Source: CALMBW01 sp963779645
GTDB lineage: Bacteria; Actinomycetota; CADDZG01; WHSQ01
Direction: 5' to 3'
Length of the DNA stretch: 64,000 nt
Assembly (NCBI GenBank): GCA_963779645.1
Contig: CAVZYX010000005.1
Span: 186,001-250,000 of the forward strand
Position 1 is the stretch's first letter. The number at the start of each line of letters is the position of its first letter. Of this stretch, positions 25,240-34,763 are shown in pieces. The notes below the pieces were generated by a model. The model was not told the DNA's origin. It ran no database searches and was given only the letters and a program-made list of their open reading frames with translations. The position numbers and the translations under genes were made by a program.

Positions 25240-25664
25240 TCCATGTCCTTTCTGCTTGACCCGATTGAGTCGGGCTGTCGACCACCAATCAAACGCCTAA
25301 ACCGAGCCCGGAGCGTGGTTTTCCACCCAGTAAACGCTGACGGGTCCTCCCCACCCAGGGGGCGATGAGGCGCTCCGGTAGGGCGAAAGTCGTAGTCCAT
25401 TGGGCCAAAGGTCGCATAGCCCGTAGGTCCACCGGCTGACCACCCTGGGCCTTTCGGAGAACCACCTAGAAGGGCCCTACGAAGCGCCGCGCCCGAGGAA
25501 CATCCTGAGATCGGGTCGTAAGCGAAGGCCCACGTAAGACAAGAGCGGAGCCCCGGTTCGCCAGCTGCCTGCGGCGGCAGCAACGGACGAACCATCTGAT
25601 CCCCCTCTCCCGAGTGGGCGGACCGGGGTTTCCCTCCCACATACAAGAACGGAGAAGGAGCCAG
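25240..25664. other. 425-base divergent intergenic region with strong RNA-folding potential
   Basis: No coherent protein frame is present. Reading toward the secreted protein there is a large stem: GGTTCG (25555-25560) faces CGAACC near 25588-25593, with an inner GCTGCC/GGCAGC stem (25564-25579). GAGCCCCGG near 25549-25556 may pair with CCGGGG near 25623-25628. The fold and length suggest a structured 5' leader of the DNRLRE protein, but it does not match the core motifs of c-di-AMP, c-di-GMP-I or cobalamin riboswitches that I could check by eye. Promoters for both divergent genes should lie here. Confidence 0.4.
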
Positions 25665-26669
25665 ATGAGTCACGGCAAGGGAGCACGCCTTGGTGGGCCC
25701 GAGGGATCTCGAGATCTTCGACCTATCGCGCTGGCACTCATGGCTGCCCTCGTGTTGTTGGCGTCTGCGATCAGCTACTTCGCTCCTCGGGCCGCCGCTC
25801 AGGAAGCACCCCCGGCCACATCGGCCGATCTTTGGTTAGTCGTGCAGGAACCTTCAGACCCACAACTCGTCGGCAAACCTCTGACGTACAACTTCAAGAT
25901 CGGAAACAGCGGCCCGCAGCTCTCCACGGGGTCAAGCGTCGTGGCGCAGATCGACCCGATCGCGTCGTTCGTCTCTGCATCTCCGGGCTGCAGCTTGTCG
26001 GTGTCCACCTTGTACTGCGAACTCGGAGCACTCGAGGTGGGGGCCGAGCACAACGTGGCTCTCACGTTGACGCCGAACTCCGAAGGGACGCTGTTCCTCC
26101 CTGCCGGCGTGGACGGATCGCTCGTCGATCAGAACACTTCGAACAACACGTGGGTCGAGGACACGACCATCGCGCCTCCGGCGGCCCCCGTAACCCTGAC
26201 TCCGGTAGCAGACACCTTCGTCAGGAGATCGGCTCCAAACACCAATTTCGGGGCTGCCAAAACTCTGGAAGCGGATAGCGATCCGCTGAAGGTGGTCATG
26301 ATGAAGTTCGACAAGTCGGCTATCCAAGGGCGTCAGATCGCATCTGCGAAGTTACGTCTTTACAGCGTTGATCCGTCCAGCAGGGGCGGCAGCATCTACG
26401 GAAGCAACGGCGCACAGTGGTCCGAGATGACGACCACGTATGCCTCAAGGCCCAGATGGGGAGATGTCCCCGTCGGATCACTCGGCGTCGTGACGATCAA
26501 CAAGTGGTACGAGGTCGACGTCACAGCGGCGCTCGGAAGCGGCAACGAAGTCACGTTCTTCGTGGTCCCAACTTCCGCCGATGGCGCCGACTACTCAAGT
26601 CGTGAAGGAACCAACCCGCCTCAACTCGTTATCAGCTTCGCCGGGCCAGCTCCACAAGTAACGAACTAA
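25665..26669 (+). CDS. Secreted protein with DUF11-like and DNRLRE (CBM96-like) domains
   Basis: The 334-residue protein has a signal peptide (about 1-47: basic start, hydrophobic core ALMAALVLLASAISYF, then AAAQ). A DUF11-like adhesion domain follows (about 55-150; LTYNFKIGNSGP, VALTLTPNSEG and the NTSNNTW end). The C-terminal half is a DNRLRE domain (about 175-325) with VADTFVRRSAPNTNFGAAKT, LRLYSVDPS and the late ATYSSREG/PPQLVI pattern (here DYSSREGTNPPQLVISF). DNRLRE domains bind polysaccharides or the cell surface. The ATG at 25665 follows GGAGAAGGAG. A terminator hairpin closes the gene. Confidence 0.85.
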   Translation: MSHGKGARLGGPEGSRDLRPIALALMAALVLLASAISYFAPRAAAQEAPPATSADLWLVVQEPSDPQLVGKPLTYNFKIGNSGPQLSTGSSVVAQIDPIASFVSASPGCSLSVSTLYCELGALEVGAEHNVALTLTPNSEGTLFLPAGVDGSLVDQNTSNNTWVEDTTIAPPAAPVTLTPVADTFVRRSAPNTNFGAAKTLEADSDPLKVVMMKFDKSAIQGRQIASAKLRLYSVDPSSRGGSIYGSNGAQWSEMTTTYASRPRWGDVPVGSLGVVTINKWYEVDVTAALGSGNEVTFFVVPTSADGADYSSREGTNPPQLVISFAGPAPQVTN

Positions 26670-26688
26670 CGAAGCCGCTCACATCGCG

Positions 26689-26724
26689 CGAAGGCCTGTC
26701 CTACTGGCTCGGGACAGGCCTTCG
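26689..26724. terminator. 13-bp perfect terminator hairpin
   Basis: CGAAGGCCTGTCC (26689-26701) pairs perfectly with GGACAGGCCTTCG (26712-26724) over a 10-base loop, directly after the DNRLRE gene. Confidence 0.8.
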
Positions 26725-26751
26725 TCGCGTGCTGCTCCTTGGGGTGGGGGG

Positions 26752-28203
26752 ATGCGGGACGATGGTGGCGTGGCCAGCCGAAAAGCATTCGATGCGGTCG
26801 TCGTTGGGGCGGGTCCTAACGGTCTGGCGGCCGCTATCGAGATCGCGCGAGCGGAACGCTCGGTCCTTGTCATCGAAGCGTCTGAGCAACCCGGTGGTGG
26901 ATGTCGTTCCCGCGGAGTTGACTCTGCCGGGCTACGTCCACGACGTCTGCTCGGCTATCCATCCCCTTGCTGTCGCATCACCCTTCTTCAAGTCGCTTCC
27001 CCTTGAGAGGTTGGGTGCTCGAGTCATCCATCCCGAGATCCCCCTGGCACAGCCGTTGGACGGGGGCCGCGCCGCCTTGTTGCACCGCTCCGTGAAAGAA
27101 ACGTCCGAGAGATTCTCCCCGCGAGATGCTCGGGCCTACCGACGTCTCATGTCACCGCTCGTCGGATCTGCCGACGATCTGGTGACGGAGTTCTTACGAC
27201 CGCTGCGCTTCCCTCGCCACCCGGTAACGATGGCGCGCTTCGGCCCCCGAGGTCTTCAGGGGGCCGAAGCGATGCTCAACCGTCGGTTCGAAGACGACGA
27301 GCCGAAAGCGCTGCTCGGAGGAGCTGCCGCTCACGCGATGTTGCCGTTGGACAAACCTCCAACCGCTGCAGTCGCGCTCTTCCTCAGCACGCTTGCTCAT
27401 GCCGTCGGCTGGCCGGTGTTCGAAGGCGGATCGGAACGCCTCACCGCCGCGCTGCTCATGTATCTAGACGAACTTGGTGTCGAAGTCCGATGTGGAGAGC
27501 GTGTGACTTCGATGGCTCAGCTTCCGGCATCGAAGGTCGTGCTGTTCGACCTTGCGCCGCGTCACGTCGCGGCCATCGTGGGCGATCAACTGCCCGAGCG
27601 ATACAGGAGGCGACTGACTCGGTTCCGACACGGTCCCGGGATATTCAAGATGGACTGGGCGTTGGATGGTCCCGTCCCTTGGACGAACCCCGACTGCGGC
27701 CGGGCAGGGACCGTGCACGTCGGCGGCAAGCTCGCCGAGATGGTCGACTCCGAGCGCGCTCCGTGGCTCGGGCAGGTCGCCGAGAAGCCCTTCGTGCTCG
27801 TAGGTCAACAGAGCGTTTGCGACCCGTCGCGCGCCCGAAAGGTAAGCAGGGCCTCTGGGCCTACTGCCATGTCCCGCACGGGTCCGAAGTGGACATGACG
27901 GGGCGGATCGAATCCCAGATCGAGCGCTTCGCTCCCGGGTTCCGGGATCGGATCCTCGAGCGCCACGTCATGACAACCCGTGAAGTCGAGGTCTACAACC
28001 CGAACTACGTCGGCGGAGACATCACCGGTGGGGTTCAAGATCTGAGACAGACGATCGCTCGACCGGCTCTGAAGTTCAACCCCTACGCGACGCCTAACGA
28101 TCGCCTCTACGTCTGCTCGGCCTCGACCCCTCCCGGCGCAGGGGTGCACGGGATGTGCGGCTACTTCGCAGCTAGGGCGGCCCTGAAGCGGTCTTTGTCG
28201 TAA
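26752..28203 (+). pseudogene. Phytoene-desaturase-like FAD oxidoreductase, two frameshifts
   Basis: Frame one (26752 to about 26915) has the FAD-binding start FDAVVVGAGPNGLAAAIEIA and EASEQPGGGCRS. Frame two (about 26915-27840) continues ELTLPGYVHDVCSAIHPL, FLSTLAHAVGWPVFEGGSE and VLFDLAPRHVAAIVGDQLP. Frame three (about 27840-28203) ends with GLWAYCHVPHGSEVDMTGRI and ASTPPGAGVHGMCGYFAARAA. Joined, it is a normal phytoene desaturase/NAD(P)-binding oxidoreductase of about 480 residues. Both breaks fit a one-base change in a C run (one extra near 26913, one missing near 27837), so a sequence error is likely. GTG at 26770 is an alternative start. Confidence 0.82.
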
Positions 28204-28288
28204 CGCTGCCCGGCGGCCGTGCAGGGTCTGGCCCCTCGACCCCGAATACGGACATATCGGGTTTCAGGAGGACGTGGGAGGACTCTGG

Positions 28289-30916
28289 ATGCGCAAGCTG
28301 GCTCTACTCAATGTCGTTGCCCTGATCGTCGGGGTGCTGGCCCTGCTGGCCCCTGCGGTGCGGGCCACACCGGTCGCAACCGACCCGGACACTTATCAAT
28401 TACTCGGTCGGATCTTCCCCGACCCCCACGCGTGCCGCGCCGATGGCTCGCCGTGGGCTAAGGGCACGGTCTGTGCGGCCGACTTCATCCAGTACCAGGA
28501 GTTGGTCGACGGCATCACCTTCCTCGAAGAGACCTTCCCGGACTTCGTTGAGGTTTACGCCTTGCACGAAGATTTCCAGTGCGACGGCACGCCGGCCCCT
28601 ACGAAGAAAGAAGGTTGTGAAGACTTCCGCTCGGCCGGTATCCCACAAACGATCGAAGGCTCCGAGACGACTGAGCGGGAACGATTGCCTCTCTACATGG
28701 TGCGCATCACGGATGAGTCCGTGGTCGATGAAGGCAAGAAGTACTTCGTCTTCCCACTTTCGATCCACGGGATCGAACGCGCCGGTGCCGAGGGAGGCAC
28801 GAGAGCGGCCGAGGACCTTGCTACGTGGGGCGCATGCGAGAAAGAGACTGCGCCCGACTACGTCGACTGTGCGAACGAAGACAACGTCGCGCCACACCCT
28901 CTCCTCGAGGCAACACCCGATAAATCCATCATGGCGGGCGATGCTCTGCGCGAATCGGCCATCTACTTCGTATGGCCGAACCCGGATGGCTGGCACCGCG
29001 GAGATCGCACCAACGGCGTTTCCTTCTTCCAGCGCTACAACGGCAACGGCGTCGACCTGAACCGCGACTGGCCCGAGCAGGGATGGACCTACCGCCCCTA
29101 CACACCATGGTCGGAGCCGGAATCGCGTGCCTTCGGTCGCGTGCTGCAGGCGATCGGGCCACGTGACGCGCAGGGCAACCCACGGTGGACCGGAGGGATC
29201 GACCTCCACGGGATGGTCGACGCGAAAGCGTTCTCGTTCACCTTGCTAGGCGGAACGCAGCGGGCCTACGACAAAGACCAGAGCGTGCTTCAAACCGTTA
29301 AGGGCGCTTGGGCCGACGCGGAAGCGAGGCTCGCTTACTCGCCACTTATCAAGCCCAACAGCGAGCCCGAGGCGGACCCGCGCCAGTACGGCGTTCAGTG
29401 GGGAACCATCTGGGACACCATCGACTACACGGTGACCGGCGCGTTCGGAAACTGGATCGACTCGCCCATGGGATTGAACGCGGATGGCATCGACAACGAG
29501 ATGGCGTTCTCGCATCTCAGCAACTGCGGCGTGGGCTCATGCTTCGAACCAGACATCGAGCAGTTGCACGTCGATGGCAACAAGTCGCTCATCTACTCGA
29601 TGATCAACTACTCATTGAAGGGCGAAGACTCGACCTTCGAAACGAAGGGACGAGTTGCATACGTCCACAACAAAGGCTTCGTCAGCGGGAAAGCCAAGGA
29701 TGTCTCCTCTGAAGCAGAGAAGTGGGCAAAGCTCCCGCAGCAGAAACCGATCGAGGACATCGTTCTCGATCAATCCAACGACTACGCATTCGAGTTCAAA
29801 GTGAAAGGCCCGCCCAAGATCTACAACGGCGGGATCGAAGCGGTCATCACCTGCACGAATGTCCAGGGGGTGGGGCCGTGCTCGGGTGCCCAGTCTCTTC
29901 TGCAACGCAAGGGCGGTGTCGAACATCCGGGCGAGGAGCAGGACCCCGACGAGTGGGAGACGATCAACTCCTACAACGGTGGCGCCGACCCCTACATGCA
30001 AACCGGACAAGCTCTGCATGCGAACTACCCAGAGAAGGGGCGGTGGCGGATCATCGTCGAGAACGGCCCCGCGGGTGCGCGCTATGACGCATCGATCAGA
30101 TTCCTCGAAGAATCGGCGTGGCCGGACCCGGGTCAGCTGGCATTCAAGAACACCTCCATGCGGTTCTGGGAGATGCTCGACGATTTCGCGGCCCCCGGGG
30201 TCGAGAAGATCACGGCACAAGAGATCCTGAAGACGAAGGGTTGGCAGAAGAGATACGACACGATCGTGATCACGAACCGCGTTTATTACAAGCTGGGCGC
30301 TCCTCTTCGGAAGTGGGTCGCCGATCACGATGGGAACCTCGTTCTGACGGACCATGCCCTCGAGATGCTGTGGAACGGGCTGGATCTGGTGCCCCGCATC
30401 ATCGGTGGCGAAGAGATCAGCGTGCAGAAGGTTGGTGTCTACGCTGGGTACGTCAACTTCGCTACTCAGAGGAGAGAGGGCACGTACAAGGACCGCCTGG
30501 CCCGCAAGATCGATCAGAAGGGCGCGGCCGAAGGTCGCTCTTGTACCGCCAAACAATCGGGCATCGTGCGCGGCGAGGTCTGCGGTCCGGACGACGAGAT
30601 ACACCGCAGGCAGACGTATGAGCCCGTTCCTTTGGGATACAGCTTGAACGATGGCGGCGAGAACTCCCCTGTGTGGTACGTCCAATGGGCGGCGCTCCAG
30701 GAGGCGAAAGGGAAGGTCCGAGCCGTCGGCAGTACCACGTTGCAAGATCGGATATCGCTCGGTGAGATCAAGTACAAGGGGGGCCGGGTCCGTTTCATCG
30801 GAGCTCTACTCCCCGACCCAACGACGAAGTTCTATCACCCGTTCGGCTTGTCGGACTATGCGCTGACGTGGGCCGGCTACCAAGTGCTGCAGAACCTTCT
30901 CACCTGGAGCAGCTAA
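28289..30916 (+). CDS. Secreted M14-family zinc carboxypeptidase
   Basis: The 875-residue protein has a signal peptide (to about 27). The peptidase domain (about 60-440) carries the zinc ligands H160 and E163 in SIHGIERAG (HxxE), the substrate-binding pair N258-R259 in GVDLNRDWP, and the third zinc ligand H307 in GGIDLHGM. This is the M14 layout, although longer than usual. The C-terminal half (about 450-875) holds beta-rich regions and a segment similar to a Rossmann-type domain (YDTIVITNRVYYKL, GNLVLTDHALEML). It probably trims exported peptides or peptidoglycan stems. The ATG at 28289 is preferred: GGGAGGA lies 6 bases before it, while the upstream GTG 28274 is only two bases from an SD. 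Confidence 0.85.
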   Translation: MRKLALLNVVALIVGVLALLAPAVRATPVATDPDTYQLLGRIFPDPHACRADGSPWAKGTVCAADFIQYQELVDGITFLEETFPDFVEVYALHEDFQCDGTPAPTKKEGCEDFRSAGIPQTIEGSETTERERLPLYMVRITDESVVDEGKKYFVFPLSIHGIERAGAEGGTRAAEDLATWGACEKETAPDYVDCANEDNVAPHPLLEATPDKSIMAGDALRESAIYFVWPNPDGWHRGDRTNGVSFFQRYNGNGVDLNRDWPEQGWTYRPYTPWSEPESRAFGRVLQAIGPRDAQGNPRWTGGIDLHGMVDAKAFSFTLLGGTQRAYDKDQSVLQTVKGAWADAEARLAYSPLIKPNSEPEADPRQYGVQWGTIWDTIDYTVTGAFGNWIDSPMGLNADGIDNEMAFSHLSNCGVGSCFEPDIEQLHVDGNKSLIYSMINYSLKGEDSTFETKGRVAYVHNKGFVSGKAKDVSSEAEKWAKLPQQKPIEDIVLDQSNDYAFEFKVKGPPKIYNGGIEAVITCTNVQGVGPCSGAQSLLQRKGGVEHPGEEQDPDEWETINSYNGGADPYMQTGQALHANYPEKGRWRIIVENGPAGARYDASIRFLEESAWPDPGQLAFKNTSMRFWEMLDDFAAPGVEKITAQEILKTKGWQKRYDTIVITNRVYYKLGAPLRKWVADHDGNLVLTDHALEMLWNGLDLVPRIIGGEEISVQKVGVYAGYVNFATQRREGTYKDRLARKIDQKGAAEGRSCTAKQSGIVRGEVCGPDDEIHRRQTYEPVPLGYSLNDGGENSPVWYVQWAALQEAKGKVRAVGSTTLQDRISLGEIKYKGGRVRFIGALLPDPTTKFYHPFGLSDYALTWAGYQVLQNLLTWSS

Positions 30917-31003
30917 GGAGCTTCCTCTCTTTCTGTTCCACTTGTTGCATCTTTCTGCCTCTCTTGAGCGTGTGTAAAGGTGAAGGCGAGCTGAGGGGCA
31001 TGG

Positions 31004-31507
31004 GTGGATCAGGACGCTGCGGACTTCTGCACAAGTGAACATCCCCGGTTGGTGGGTCTACTCGGCCTACACACAGGCGATAGGGCCTTGGCGGAAGAAC
31101 TGGCTCAGGAAGCACTCGCTCGGGCTTGGCACGACTGGAAGAAAGTCAAACAACTAGAGAATCCCGCTGCGTGGCTTTACCACATAGCGCTGAACCTGGC
31201 CACCTCCAACTTTCGGAGGATCTCAGCAGAGAGGAGAGCCAGAGACAGGATCGGCCCTGCCATGGCGGACCATCAGGATCCGGATGGCGCGGACCGTCAA
31301 GCGGTCAGGAATGCCGTAAGAGCGCTGCCCCCACGACAACGAACAGCTCTCATCTTGCGCTACTACCTCGATCTTGCCTTCGCCGATATCGCCGAGTTGA
31401 TGGATGCACCTGAAGCGACCGTGAAGTCACACGTACGACGCGCTCTGTCTCGCCTTCGCAACGAATCTGGCCTTATCGAACCGAGGGAGATCGCCGATGT
31501 CACCTGA
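31004..31507 (+). CDS. ECF-type RNA polymerase sigma factor
   Basis: The 167-residue protein has sigma region 2 (about 10-75; LAEELAQEALARAWHDWKKV and NPAAWLYHIALNLATS) and region 4 (about 100-158; LPPRQRTALILRYYLDLAFA, DAPEATVKSHVRRALSRLR). It should direct RNA polymerase to a small regulon in response to an envelope or stress signal. It starts at GTG 31004; the nearby ATG at 31000 is out of frame. Its stop overlaps the start of the membrane partner gene by 11 bases. Confidence 0.9.
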   Translation: MDQDAADFCTSEHPRLVGLLGLHTGDRALAEELAQEALARAWHDWKKVKQLENPAAWLYHIALNLATSNFRRISAERRARDRIGPAMADHQDPDGADRQAVRNAVRALPPRQRTALILRYYLDLAFADIAELMDAPEATVKSHVRRALSRLRNESGLIEPREIADVT

Positions 31508-32949
31508 TATCCGTTCACTACTTGCCGACGCCGCTCCACGACCAACTGGCCCCGTTGCACCTGCTACAGATCGAACAACGGGCGAGGATGCAGAGAAAAC
31601 AGCGATGGCTGATGGCTGCGGTTGCTCTTTGCGTTTCTGCGATTGGGGCGGTCGCTACAGTCAATGTTCTGTCACGAGAGTCACCCTCAATGCGTCCATC
31701 CGAACTCCCTATCGTTTCCGAGGATGGGCCAACAGATGGCCGGATGACTTTGAAGCAGCGAGCAGCAGTCGTCGCACTTGAAGCGCTCAAAGAAGCCGGG
31801 ATGCTTGACCCAACTGATGCATATCCGGACTACAAAGGGGTCGTTGAGGATGGTGATGGCTGGAAAGCATCGTTCGATACGTACGACTGCATTCAACGCA
31901 GCGATACCAGAGAGTGTCGATACATCAGTACGTTCGAGATCTCACTCTCGATCCGGGGCACGGTGGTAACAGGCCCCTACGGGGATGTACTTGAGAGCGG
32001 TGACGGCTTAATAGAAGTCGTTGCGGTCACGGGAGACATCACCGAGGACCAGCGCAGCCGGATCGTCGGCTACACATCGCCAGTAAAGGGCGGAAAACCT
32101 GAGTACGTGTACCTTCCCGTGGTCTCAGACACGCCGGGGAGTGGGGGTAGCTACATGGTGACCGCGGTGCTCTATTGGTCCGGCCCTATCCCAGCTGACT
32201 TACGGTCGTCTTGCCACGTCGAGGCGGTAGACCGAAACGGGAAGGTCGTCTTCGAGGGCCGGGACCTGGACTTCACAACGCCATCGACCGAAGCAGCTCG
32301 AGATGGAGCATCACGACATGCGTTGGCTTTCGATTCGTTGCGCACCTACATACCCGCGGAGGCGCAGGGAGCCGAACTCCGGTTCCCATGTGGAAAGTGG
32401 ACGCCGGTGCAGCATTACGAGATGCCCGATGGTCCGCGAGAGGCAATGGCGGAAGGGACCTTCCCAGAAGACGAGCGGTGGGGTGTGTACGCGGGTCTGA
32501 CGTGGCGGATCGAAGCCGCAAAGAACGACCAGTTTGAGTGCGCCTACTTAACCACCCCGGAATCCCCAGAAGGTGAAGATCATGGCTCGATGTGCTACCC
32601 GCCCGGCAACCAGAACAAGTACGTGATCGGGGGGTCAACGCACACCCCCGTGGTGAACTCGGACGGTGCCACGACACACGCTTTCATATTCGGTGACGCT
32701 GATTCGTCGGTCGCACTGGTGCGCTTCGAGCTGCCGGAAGGTGATGTGGTTAAGGTGGTCCCTGTCACCTTCCCGACTGGCTATCAATCAACTGTGCGCT
32801 TCTACTTCGCCTTGCTACCAATCAGCGAAGCGGCCTTCGCGTCAGGATTCGATCGAGATGGCAATGACTTAGGTGGGCGCAAGTTCTGCTTTGGAAGCCG
32901 TCCGTGCACGAGCGACATTGACGCTGAGGCTAATAGGCCCACGGACTGA
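31497..32949 (+). CDS. Membrane protein encoded with the ECF sigma factor (possible anti-sigma), frameshift near start
   Basis: The ATG at 31497 overlaps the sigma stop and gives SPDIRSLLADAAPRPTGPVA, the usual start of actinobacterial sigma-linked membrane proteins. The next frame then continues from about 31555 with QIEQRARMQRKQRWLMAAV and one membrane helix (about residues 30-50). A long extracytoplasmic part of about 420 residues follows, with scattered Cys (e.g. FECAYL, SMCYPPGN, KFCFGSRPC). No zinc anti-sigma (HxxxCxxC) motif is present, so an anti-sigma role rests on position and topology. The frameshift may be a sequence error. From TTG 31522 the second frame is open without interruption. 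Confidence 0.72.
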
Positions 32950-32955
32950 CCCGGC

Positions 32956-33023
32956 TGAATCACACTCGTGTGAGATAACACTTCGCCGAGCTGCCCAAGA
33001 GTGAGCGAATGTTCCTGGGGGCC
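32956..33023. repeat. Palindromic repeat element, copy A
   Basis: The left part (32956-32980) is nearly identical to 36499-36523 (one mismatch) and holds the palindrome TCACACTCGTGTGA. The right part has a stem GCCCAAG facing CTGGGGGC around a loop with GAATGTTC. The loop is shared with copy B at 34508-34536. It starts seven bases after a stop codon in a gap between convergent genes, so it may also terminate transcription. Confidence 0.6.
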
Positions 33024-33080
33024 GCAGTGGAGCAATGACAGCACTCCCGTCAAACGAGGCTTGGAATCTGGGCTGCCGTC

Positions 33081-34379
33081 CTAGCGCAGCGCCTCGATGG
33101 CGTAGGTCTCGGGTGTGGGAATGAATCTCTTCCACCCTGCGTCGCTTTCCCGGAGGTTCGCCAGACGAATCAAACCCTTACCGACACCGAGGACGCCCCA
33201 GCGAGTAGAGCTGAGATCGACTGCGTGCCAGTTGCCCACCCTGCGAATAACATCGAGGCTCAGGTTGAAGACGAGAAGGTGAGGATGAGGAGAATAGGGA
33301 TCAGGCGCGATGGCGAGTGAACCTTCATCGGTCCAAGTCATCTCGGAGTACAAGTAGTCAGACCCCAATCGCCTGACCACCGGGACACCGTCCAACCCAA
33401 CGACGGTGAGGCGAGCTGCTTTCTCCATACGTTCCACCAGCGCCACAACTCCGGTATCGCTGACCACCACGTCGGGTGATGCATCAAGGCCACTGATGAG
33501 TTCGTGTTCCCCGGCATTCAAACCGATGGCGATAAGTCTCCGGTCGCCACCCCTCTCCACGTACGCCTTCCTGTTGCTGAGGCTGACCAACCCTCCTCGT
33601 CCCGACTGAATCTCATCCTTGACCTGGGCCCCCACCCGTCTGACGGTCCATGACTTGCCACTACCGAGAGCAACAACTCCTCGGTCCGCAGCGGCGCTGT
33701 TGCATCTAACAAAGATGCTGTCAGGCCCATCAACATCCGACCGCGTTCGACGCCACACCCGACGCTGCCAAAGAATCTCCGCCGTTTGGGCCTCGCACGC
33801 AGTCAGCCAATAGGAGCGGACCGTCGACCGGAGCTCAAGGAAGGTGTCTCCGCCAGGGCATGAGGCGACATCGATTGCGTAGCCGTCGCCGTACCCGTAA
33901 GCGAGCGTGCGGCCTTTCCGGTCGAGGACCAGAAGGCGTGTCTCTCCATAGTTCCCACCCACCACGAAACGAGCATCTCCAGAGCCATCTGGTTCCGGTA
34001 GAGGAGCTGCAGCCTCTCGAAGGGCCTTAGGCCCGATCAGCGCGCATAGGTTCGAGCGCCAGTTGTCGAGAGACCCGAACAGGAGTAGCCCCACCCTTGT
34101 TCCGATATCGATTTCAATTTCGTTATAGGTGTCCCTCACCTCGACTACATCGGGTACCTCTCCCTTGACGGATTCTTCAACATCAAAGGTCAGGTCGGCG
34201 TAGGTAAAGCCTTCAGAATCTGTTCCCTCCACGCGGGTGAGCAACTCCCCGATGAAGGCCCCATCGGCTTCAGCGACTCGATCGCGCGAGTCTCGTTCTC
34301 CGCAACTTGAGGCGTGAGAGGACTGATCTACCAAGAGGTGCGTAGTCACCAACAAGGCCACGAAGATCAGACGTGCCAT
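33081..34379 (-). CDS. Exported protein with netrin-like N-terminal domain and beta-propeller-like part
   Basis: The 432-residue protein has a signal peptide when started at the ATG 34379 (MARLIFVALLVTTHLLV). The mature N-terminus looks like an NTR/TIMP-type domain (about 25-140): a first Cys after SHASS, EADGAFIGELLTRVEG, FDVEESVKGEVPDVVEV, GTRVGLLLFG and a late Cys (SNLCALIG). The remaining 290 residues have repeated beta-strand patterns (RLLVLDRKGRTLAYGYGDG, GKSWTVRRVGAQVKD, LTVVGLDGVPVVRRLGSDY) like a beta-propeller. The role is unknown. The frame extends upstream to 34427. Confidence 0.7.
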   Translation of the reverse strand: MARLIFVALLVTTHLLVDQSSHASSCGERDSRDRVAEADGAFIGELLTRVEGTDSEGFTYADLTFDVEESVKGEVPDVVEVRDTYNEIEIDIGTRVGLLLFGSLDNWRSNLCALIGPKALREAAAPLPEPDGSGDARFVVGGNYGETRLLVLDRKGRTLAYGYGDGYAIDVASCPGGDTFLELRSTVRSYWLTACEAQTAEILWQRRVWRRTRSDVDGPDSIFVRCNSAAADRGVVALGSGKSWTVRRVGAQVKDEIQSGRGGLVSLSNRKAYVERGGDRRLIAIGLNAGEHELISGLDASPDVVVSDTGVVALVERMEKAARLTVVGLDGVPVVRRLGSDYLYSEMTWTDEGSLAIAPDPYSPHPHLLVFNLSLDVIRRVGNWHAVDLSSTRWGVLGVGKGLIRLANLRESDAGWKRFIPTPETYAIEALR

Positions 34380-34763
34380 AGCGGACCTCGTCAGATGCGT
34401 CCCGAAGGGGCGCGAGCCCATTTCCACATCGGGAGGTTTCGGCGTCCCTTCGGCGAGACCTCCGAGGAAGGAAAGCGAGCTTTCGTGCCGTACAGGGCTT
34501 TATGCGTCCTCAAGAGTTGATGAATGTTCCTTGAGGCCGAATGTCGGATGGTCCCCCGCGCACACGATCGGATCCCGATCCGACGTCAGCGTCCAAGAGT
34601 CCTAGGTAACACGGGGTGATCTACCGGGTAAAGCGAGCACCAAAACCTGACCCCCCCCATCCAGCGACCAGACACGAAATCTCTGAGCGGGTCGGTGCCG
34701 AGAGTCCTATTGAAAAGGGCGAAGAGTGGGCATAGGGTATTGGAAGATATTGGACATTGGGGG
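34380..34763. other. 384-base divergent intergenic region
   Basis: No convincing gene is present. It contains repeat copy B (34508-34536) and a palindrome CGGATC-CC-GATCCG near 34570-34583 that could be an operator. A T/G-rich stretch just before the EAL gene is also seen. Promoters for the two divergent genes should lie here. Confidence 0.45.
34508..34536. repeat. Palindromic repeat element, copy B (partial)
   Basis: CCTCAAG (34508-34514) pairs with CTTGAGG (34530-34536). Its loop AGTTGATGAATGTTC matches the loop of copy A (AGTGAGCGAATGTTC) while the stem differs but still pairs. It lacks the left palindrome. Confidence 0.5.

Noticed and set aside
25320..25640. Possible RNase P RNA, c-di-AMP or c-di-GMP riboswitch
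   Set aside because: The invariant core motifs of these RNAs were looked for on both strands and not found.
25206..25673. 155-codon minus-strand frame over the intergenic leader
   Set aside because: Overlaps the start of the small membrane protein gene; Pro/Gly/Arg-rich without pattern, so taken as chance reading of structured non-coding DNA.
29612..30745. 377-codon minus-strand frame opposite the M14 peptidase
   Set aside because: No motif, no ribosome-binding site; opposite a conserved gene.
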